Source: Epiperipatus broadwayi (lineage: Eukaryota > Onychophora > Udeonychophora > Euonychophora > Peripatidae). Taken from it: a stretch of DNA of 64,000 nt. A program made the translations under genes and the position numbers. The stretch covers positions 3,226,626 through 3,290,625 of the forward strand of contig JAQFVV010000050.1 of NCBI GenBank assembly GCA_028023455.1, in the 5' to 3' direction. This document shows, in pieces, positions 57,756 through 64,000 of the stretch (positions within the stretch are counted from its first letter, which is position 1; every line of letters begins with the position of its first letter). The notes beneath the pieces are model-generated. The model was given only the letters and a program-made list of their open reading frames with translations. It did no database searches and was not told the DNA's origin.

Positions 57756-58670
57756 AAAATATATATATATATAATTAAAATGAAAGTAGATTTGTCTAAA
57801 CAACATGCAAAAATACTATTACTATTTGGTAAACTTTTAATGTTTTAAGCATCCATTTATTGACGATGTTGGAAATAAAGACAGAAATTTTATTTTAGCT
57901 TAAATAATCAAAATAAGTCATAAATCACATGACCCTATTCTCTTAACCTTTTAACCGCTAATTTTATCATTGGTTGTATCAGATAAAAATCAAATCTTTT
58001 AATTGGCCAACTCACAAACTGAAGACAAAGCCTATTGTTAAAACATATTTGCCTATAATATTAAATTCAACTCAGATACGTTTATAAAAAGTATATAATT
58101 AATTTTTCAGGTTGTGAAGAGAAAGAAAGTTCTTTCAAAAATAAATTGCTATTTATTTATTCTAAGATATTCAATATCGGCAACATAAAAGTTATAATAT
58201 AAACAAAAAGATCGACTTTTACGTTATAGAAAAGTAAATATTTCTTTTTACTACATCTTCAATATATTTACTTAAATCTTCAATATTTTTCGAAAATAAT
58301 TTTGTTTTTTTATTATTCTCTCTGAAAATAATTTTAATTTCTCAAAATATTCTTTTATAATAATTAAATCGTATTCGAAATGAAAATCTCAGCGTTTTTC
58401 TTTATTTTCTTTGATCAGGCAGTTTCTTTGTTCTTTCCAGCCAATCAGAATGTCTTTTTCGGCTGAGAGCATGCCAAGAACCAATCACAAATAATGTTCC
58501 TTCTTTGTTTAGGTTTAAATGCGTTTTTTTTCTATTTTTTACTTCTAAAATAAATCGGAAGATGTCACCATCGTACAGAACTTTTAAAAACGAATTCAAT
58601 ACGTGTTTAACGAATATTTTCGTATAAAAACTGGCTGAGTTAGAGTGATTTCAGATGTCGATGAGGAGCC
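57756..58670. other. Unannotated DNA upstream (in gene sense) of the homeobox exon
   Basis: No coding exon identified. A less AT-rich segment at 58420-58520 has two CCAATCA boxes about 45 bp apart (58440 and 58485) and could be regulatory or a small exon of the gene. A 65-codon minus frame there (58402-58599) shows no domain. Confidence 0.4.
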
Positions 58671-58689
58671 TCGTAAAAAACAGTCTTTT

Positions 58690-58790
58690 GGTTAAGCTTG
58701 TAACTTATAAACAATGAGGATTGCCAATTCCTCAACAAGCTTTGTGATAAGTGCTTAGCTAGAGAAAGCATTTAAAATATTGAAACAGTC
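58690..58790 (-). mobile_element. Family 3 fragment
   Basis: TTGTAACTTATAAACAATGA, GGATTGCCAATTCCTCAACA and AGAAAGCATTTAAAAT match 63690-63780 inverted. Confidence 0.75.
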
Positions 58791-59216
58791 AGCTTTTCAA
58801 CCCAACTGTTTCACCTACTATATATGCTATATAGTAGTATTAATACATATATAGATAACACCAATCCTCGTGTATTTATTAATAATAATCTAAATAAATC
58901 CCATCTAAATTTGAATCTAATTACATCAATCATATATGTGTGTGTATATCTTTAAATATTTACTGAATTATTCATTTATATACTCCTTAAGCAAAATGCG
59001 CACATATATAGATTATTAATAATTGCAAGGTGAAAAACTAATTGTATGTGTAACTTTAGACTACATATATGCAAGAATATAAATGTTAATAGATTATAAA
59101 ACATTTCGTTTTCAATAATTTTATATATTTATTAAGTTGTGTATTTCCAAAATTGTATAATTTGGCATATATCGGTAAATTAGAATGGTCAAGTTACATA
59201 TATAATAAAATATTAG
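58791..59216. other. AT-rich DNA
   Basis: No feature recognised. Confidence 0.4.
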
Positions 59217-59690
59217 GGTACAAGCACAGATCTCACATGACCCACCACTCTCCACTCCATCTAATAACACTGATACACCCAAACACATATATGTTGGAAA
59301 GATAAATAATCACCAATATACATATTTCATGCTAAACCAGCAATCATCAGTTGGTCCAGATTATCATCTCTACACATATATACTATAAGTGCTCAAATAT
59401 ATATTAAGATAGACAATCCTCATACTTTAATGGACAGGCTTCAATCTACTCCACACTCCAACTCTTCAACCATCCATCCAATTGAAAATCTGATGATGGA
59501 ATGCTCAAAGGCCATCCTGAGGCTGAGATTCTTGTCACACCCATGTTGACCCAAGGTAAATCTGAACCCCACATGTACAGGACATAATCCATTAAATACA
59601 TATGCAAGGATGGGCAGACATCTCTATAATGTAATAACTGAAACACAGGCTTATTTATACCTGTCTATATATATATATATGTGTGTGTGT
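59217..59690 (-). mobile_element. Family 1 retrozyme-like monomer A
   Basis: The first of two head-to-tail copies on the minus strand. Read 3' to 5' on plus: GGTACAAGCACAG, hammerhead, GAGTGTGGAGTAGATTG-type block (complement), TGACCCAAGG, and CAGGCTTATTTATACCTGT followed by an AT/GT tract. It is highly similar to monomer B. Confidence 0.85.
59300..59372 (-). ncRNA. Hammerhead ribozyme (family 1), monomer A
   Basis: On the minus strand: ATAATC, TGG, ACCAA, CTGATGA (59344-59350), stem II TGCT/AGCA with loop GGTTT, and GAAA (59325-59328). Stem III is TA/TA closed by the A-T pair with a 2-nt loop, and cleavage is predicted after ATA, between 59316 and 59317. Stem I pairs ACCAA with TTGGT and, after a bulge, ATAATC with GATTAT. 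All invariant core positions are present. Confidence 0.82.
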
Positions 59691-59696
59691 AATATT

Positions 59697-60164
59697 AGGG
59701 TACAAGCACAGACTCTCACATGAATCACCACTCCCCACTCCATCTAATAACACTGATACACCCAAACACATATATGTTGAAAAGATAAATAATCACCAAT
59801 ATACATATTTCATGCTAAACCAGCAATCATCAGTTGGTCCAGATTATCATCTCTACACATATATACTATAAATGCTCAGATATATATTAAGATAGACAAT
59901 CCTCATACTTTAATGGACAGGCTTCAATCTACTCCACACTCCAACTCTTCAACTGTCCATCCAATTGAAAATCTGATGATGGAATGCTCAAAGGCCACCC
60001 TGAGGCTGAGATTCTTGTCACACCCATGTTGACCCAAGGTCAATCTGAACCCCACATGTACAGGACATAATCCATTAAAAACATATGCAAGGATGGGCAG
60101 ACATCTCTATAATGTAATAACTGAAACACAGGCTTATTTATAACTGTGTCTATATATATGTAAT
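59697..60164 (-). mobile_element. Family 1 retrozyme-like monomer B
   Basis: Second direct copy. The hammerhead cleavage sites of A and B are 483 bp apart. Few substitutions separate the monomers over more than 400 bp (for example CATCCTGAGG versus CACCCTGAGG), so the tandem is young. A head-to-tail dimer with a hammerhead per unit is the hallmark of retrozymes, whose RNA is released as a unit-length, often circular molecule. Confidence 0.85.
59783..59855 (-). ncRNA. Hammerhead ribozyme (family 1), monomer B
   Basis: Same structure as in monomer A, with CTGATGA at 59827-59833 (minus). Predicted cleavage is between 59799 and 59800. Confidence 0.82.
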
Positions 60165-60605
60165 ATGCCCATCGTTGCATATGTATTTAATGGATTATGT
60201 CCTGTACATGTGGGGTTCAGATTGACCTTGGGTCAACATGGGTGTGACAAGAATCTCGGCCTCAGGGTGGCCTTTGAGCATTCCATCATCATCAGATTTT
60301 CAATTGGATGGACAGTTGAAGAGTTGGAGTGTGGAGTAGATTGAAGCCTGTCCATTAAAGTATGACGATTATCTAAATATATATCTGAGCTCTTATAGTA
60401 TATATGTGTAGAGATGATAATCTGGACTAACTGATGATTGCTGGTTTAGCAGGAAATACTATATTTGTGATTATTTATCTTTTCAACATATATGTGTTTG
60501 GGTATATCAGTGTTATTAGATGGAGTGGAGAGTGGTGGGTCATGTGAGAGTCTGTGCTCGTACCCTAATATTACATATATATAGACACAGGTATAAATAA
60601 GCCTG
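60165..60605 (+). mobile_element. Family 1 monomer C, inverted
   Basis: A nearly complete copy in plus orientation, facing monomer B, so that A and B run left and C runs right with their 5' sides together. It ends TCGTACCCTAATATTAC then the GACACAGGTATAAATAAGC junction. Confidence 0.85.
60415..60480 (+). ncRNA. Hammerhead motif (family 1), monomer C
   Basis: CTGATGA at 60430-60436, stem II TGCT/AGCA, GAAA at 60452-60455, then TACTATATTTGTGATT. Stem III and the proximal stem I carry changes (ACTAA against TTTGT), so activity is less likely than in A and B. Confidence 0.6.
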
Positions 60606-62485
60606 TGTTTCAGTTATTATATATAATAAAATGTTTTTCTAAATCTTAAATTTGTTTTCTGGACATACGGTCGCCAATATAATTAATCTTTACCGATATT
60701 AGATTAATTAAAAATTTATATTTAGAATAAAGCTTGGAAAACGGAATAAATTACGGCCTGTGAATAGCTTTTTTTGGACCTATTTAAAATTTAAAACAGC
60801 AGGCTCCCGCTATAAGTGGTTACTATCGCACGGACCAGAAAAACAATTCTAAGAAAATAAAATAATGAAAGAGAGGGGGGGGGTGCTGGTATAAAAGAAG
60901 TAGCAGCCATCTTTAAAGGATTATTCAAAAATTCTTATTGAGATATTTTCTAAGAGTGATCAAGATATATTTTAATAAAGTGAATTAGTAAAATGTCGGG
61001 GTAACAGGCTTCGAATCTAGCCTTCTGCCCGGTGAACAGCTATCTAAGCCGAGAGAACAAGAGCAGAGTACCACCATAATCTAAAGGATGCCACGCTATT
61101 CAGAGAACTCGCAAAAACATCAAGATTAACAACAATAAATACTCTTCTAATCTAAAACCTTCAACCAATTCCAAGTAAATGCTAACTTAACCTCAAATCA
61201 ATGGCCATCTTAATATTGTAAGTGAAAATTATGTATATTTTGTTTTATAATTTTAATCTAAAACTCACCTAAATTATGATTATTAATAACTATATCTAAA
61301 TCCTAAAGCCTTGCCTGATTTTAAAAACTGATACAAATTGATTTCTAATAAAAACATGAATTAATTGATATGATTTAATTGATAAAAATGATTTACTTGA
61401 TAAACAAATTCTTGAATAGTTTGAAATATTAAATGATTTAATGTGTTTGAGTTGATTTAAACTCAACTATAAATGAATTATGATTTATCTAAAATAAGCA
61501 AATTCACACACATCTTTATTAATATAATTGTATGATTTTATGTTTTGGTTTACTCCTAAATAATGTTTGATTTAGTTACGCTATCTATTTCAATTCGCTT
61601 AACGTAGAAATTGAATCTTTTATCTATTATTGTTACGTATAATATACAATAAACTGTTTAAAGTAATATTAAGATTCCTATGATAATTTATATATTTTTT
61701 AAGTTAATGATAATGTTTGCCGTCATTAAATTTCCGAGATAGCATTATAAAACTAAATCAGGCATGTTTTAGTGAACCTCGCACATCTTTTCTTTTAAAA
61801 TAAACAATTATCAAATTTCACTTGTTTAAACTTTAATTATGATTTAAAATGCATTTCTTAAGTTGATCTATGCCAATATTATTATTATTTAATTACGTTA
61901 TCTTGTTTATGCTATAAAACTTCAAAATCGAGCTTTATTCTTAAATTAAACTATTCGCGAGTAGTAAATAAAGATACGCTCACAAATATATATGTAAGCG
62001 CATATATATATAACACGTATAATCATATACGAAATAAAAAGCTCTGTTTTGGAAAGGATAAAATGTCTATAATTAAAATTCATTACAAACGTATCATCAC
62101 CTTAATATAGATTTGCTTTTTAAATAGATATTTTAAATAAATATTTAGTTAGTGTTAAAATACAGCATAAATCTATAAATTTATATTTTAATTCCCCATA
62201 TTCTGTAATCCTCCTTAAGCTAATTAAATCAAAGCCTATATAGCTAACTCTATAGATTGGATTCATAAATTCTCTTAATTGGTACTATTAAAAGTACTGT
62301 AATATGAACTGATGTGGGTAGTTTCATGAAGGAAACTTGTATTTTAGCACCTTAATTTTTAAATATGATTATCTAGTCAGTGGTGCATATGTGTCCTTAC
62401 GAAACGCTATGGCGTATTTTCTTATTGCTGTATTTCTTTAATGATTGCATGTCGTCGTGCTACATCATTACCTTAGTTCGGGCAA
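60606..62485. other. Unannotated DNA
   Basis: Mostly AT-rich, with a G9 run near 60874 and a less AT-rich island at about 60995-61110. A minus-strand segment of that island (GATTCGAAGCC) recalls a tRNA box B, but no tRNA fold is evident. Confidence 0.4.
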
Positions 62486-62734
62486 TTATCTCTTCAGGTG
62501 ATGACTGGTACACGCCAACCCATCCTGCATTCGTCTAAATGGAGCATGAAATTCGTCCAGAGTGTAAGACTCCCAGTCACATATAAATTGCTCGATCAGC
62601 CGAACTAAAATGGCCTCCAATTCCACAGCAATGAGAATTGGTCCCAGGGAACCATTACACCGGTAAAAATCCCGTGAATAAGGCACATATGAGATGCAAT
62701 AAGACTTAAGAGTTATATGTTTTTCTTTACGCAC
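62486..62734 (-). pseudogene. 82-codon frame, faintly piggyBac transposase-like
   Basis: A GC-richer frame in AT-rich surroundings. The stretch LIEQFICDWESYTLDEF then HAPFRR resembles the piggyBac transposase segment around its second catalytic aspartate (F-x-x-C-x-x-x-Y-T-x-x-E-x-x-T-x-D-E ... PF-R-G-R), but compressed and without the downstream MP-KPAKYG block. It could equally be an unrelated host exon or chance. No inverted termini seen. Confidence 0.25.
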
Positions 62735-63610
62735 TTGTATCTGAAGTATAACTTCCGTTAGTCAGTTCAACCCGCCAATTTTGTTAATTCAGCATTGATC
62801 TGAAAGGGAATCCAATCTAAATAGTATTTTACTGTGTAGAGAATATATTAAAGTATTCGTGCTGGTTAAATTATATTAAATTATGTTCTTTCAAAATCTA
62901 ATTATCACTTCCGCTAATATGGCAAATCTAGATCCTTTATAGCATAAATCTGGCATAGATAACCATGAGCAAAGTCAAATCGTTCTGAATTAAAATCCAT
63001 ATTATGCTCATGTAAATTTTGCTGTATTATGATTTTATCACCTGCGAGTGATATATATATATGTATAGCTAAATAAATAATTGTAATTTACATACTATCA
63101 CCTTATGTGTGAACCCTTTGAATTGTAAAGTCCCTGAATCACCTGGTGTGAGATCAAACCTTTACTTACACTATTGTTATTTTAAATTATTGTTTACATT
63201 GAATATTATTAAATTGATTATAAATTTATTTTAGTTTCTTGTCTTAGTCTTGCTCACCGACTCACTTTTATTTAATATTTAATGGTTAATTTTATAACTT
63301 ATTGAAATTTTACACATAATTAATAATGATAAGTGTGCCACATGATACCTGTATAGATATGCTATACAAAATCCCCATTGTTACCCATCTTATGTGCTAC
63401 TGATGAGCTACTGCCCGGCACGTGAAGAATTGAAATGTTGCTGTGATCTCAACTGTGTCATTTGTAAGGTTGTAACTCTATGAGCAATGGTAGAGGAACT
63501 AGGGTTAGGCCAGAGCTGTGGCTTCCACCACCATAAACCTGGCCAGCCTTAGGATGATCTATCCGAGTTATAGGTTTTGTTGTGCAAATGCACATATTTG
63601 ACCCTTACAA
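62735..63610. other. Unannotated, GC-richer toward the right
   Basis: From about 63340 composition becomes more balanced and leads into the family 3 hammerhead-like motif, so part may be internal family 3 sequence. Confidence 0.4.
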
Positions 63611-63690
63611 TATATGTCAGGAACCCCCCCAAACCCCTGACCATGGTTTCATGCTTTGGCACTCCTTGGGGGGAGGTCCTGACAGAGATA
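63611..63690 (-). ncRNA. Hammerhead-like motif (family 3) with long stem I, core decayed
   Basis: The outer arms TGTCAGGAACCCCCCCAA (63616-63633) and TTGGGGGGAGGTCCTGACA (63666-63684) pair over about 17 bp as stem I. Inside, on minus, are stem II GTGC/GCAT, GAAA, stem III CC-AT-GG and TC. The CTGATGA stretch is replaced by CCAAGGA, so this copy is inactive, but it shows the secondary structure of the family clearly. Confidence 0.55.
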
Positions 63691-64000
63691 TTTTAAATGC
63701 TTTCTCTAGGTAAGCATTTATCACAAAGCTTGTTGAGGAATTGGCAATCCTCATTGTTTATAACTTACAAGCTTAAGAGATAGGGTCATGTGATCTATGA
63801 ATTGATCTATGACTCTTATTTTGCCTATTTATAGTCTCTGCCTTAAGTCTTATGCAATGTTATATTGCTAAGACTACTAATATATGGTATGGCTGAAGAT
63901 ATTTGAGTTGGATAGCTGGATTTGAAGACATGTAGGTGTCTGAAAATTTCAGATTTTCCACTTAATAGATAACTTTTAGATAAGTGCTAGCTTTGGGTTG
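63690..64000 (+). mobile_element. Family 3 repeat, cut by window end
   Basis: Inverted relative to 20041-20350: CTTGTTGAGGAATTGGCAA, AGGGTCATGTGATCTATGA, GTCTCTGCCTTAAGTCTTA, GAAGACATGTAGGTGTCTG, CAGATTTTCCACT. The right end is outside the window. Confidence 0.85.

Noticed and set aside
63395-63440. CTGATGA in a GC-richer stretch
   Set aside because: No compatible stem II followed by GAAA at hammerhead spacing; not called a ribozyme.
1-64000. CRISPR array or prokaryotic genes
   Set aside because: No regularly spaced short repeats with unique spacers and no operon-like coding; the tandem repeats seen are eukaryotic element types.

Overview
This window looks like repeat-rich, strongly A+T-rich non-coding DNA from an animal nuclear genome. 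Evidence for an animal: a 135-bp paired-class homeobox exon with consensus splice sites (57619-57753, minus), degraded LINEs of several clades, Penelope-like elements (PLEs) carrying GIY-YIG nuclease domains, and tRNA-derived SINEs. The repeat mix and long ATAT/GT tracts would suit a large lophotrochozoan genome such as a mollusc, but I cannot fix the phylum. I see no bacterial genes, operons or CRISPR arrays. The homeobox exon is the only convincing host coding sequence, so the window may be mostly intron or intergenic DNA around that gene.

Layout. 0-12 kb: a hammerhead-like motif, a PLE pseudogene (2.2-3.2 kb), a SINE, an RTE-clade LINE (6.4-8.8 kb) abutting a second PLE (8.8-9.9 kb) with a hammerhead motif downstream, and an RTE relic at 11 kb. 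12-23 kb: mostly unannotated AT-rich DNA with PLE 3'-end palindromes (14.6 and 17.5-18.3 kb), small inverted elements and a degenerate minisatellite. 23-27 kb: a LINE with SGNH esterase, endonuclease and RT regions, all broken. 29-32 kb: an unclassified 'L' repeat with a duplicated 885-bp module; a second L copy lies at 45.5-47.6 kb. 34-46 kb: SINEs, three MITE-like inverted elements, a LINE relic (39.5-41 kb) and a dense cluster of palindromic hammerhead-bearing elements. 47.7-53 kb: a GC-richer block, a near-perfect PLE palindrome (50.4-51.0 kb) and a second RTE copy. 53-64 kb: mostly unannotated, with the homeobox exon, a head-to-tail pair of hammerhead-bearing monomers plus an inverted third copy (59.2-60.6 kb), a small GC-rich ORF (62.5 kb) and family-3 repeats.

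The most interesting system is a set of short interspersed repeats carrying compact type I hammerhead ribozymes (CTGANGA ... stem II ... GAAA ... tiny stem III ... stem I). I distinguish three families. Family 1 includes a direct tandem pair whose predicted cleavage sites are 483 nt apart, the arrangement expected of a retrozyme-like circular-RNA element. Hammerheads are established components of PLEs and retrozymes, so the class is known; these particular families and their recurring architecture may not be. Both the PLE 3' ends and the hammerhead repeats repeatedly occur as palindromes in which two copies are joined near their 5' ends, with 3' ends facing outward and one arm longer than the other. 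That points to a shared integration or template-switching mechanism.
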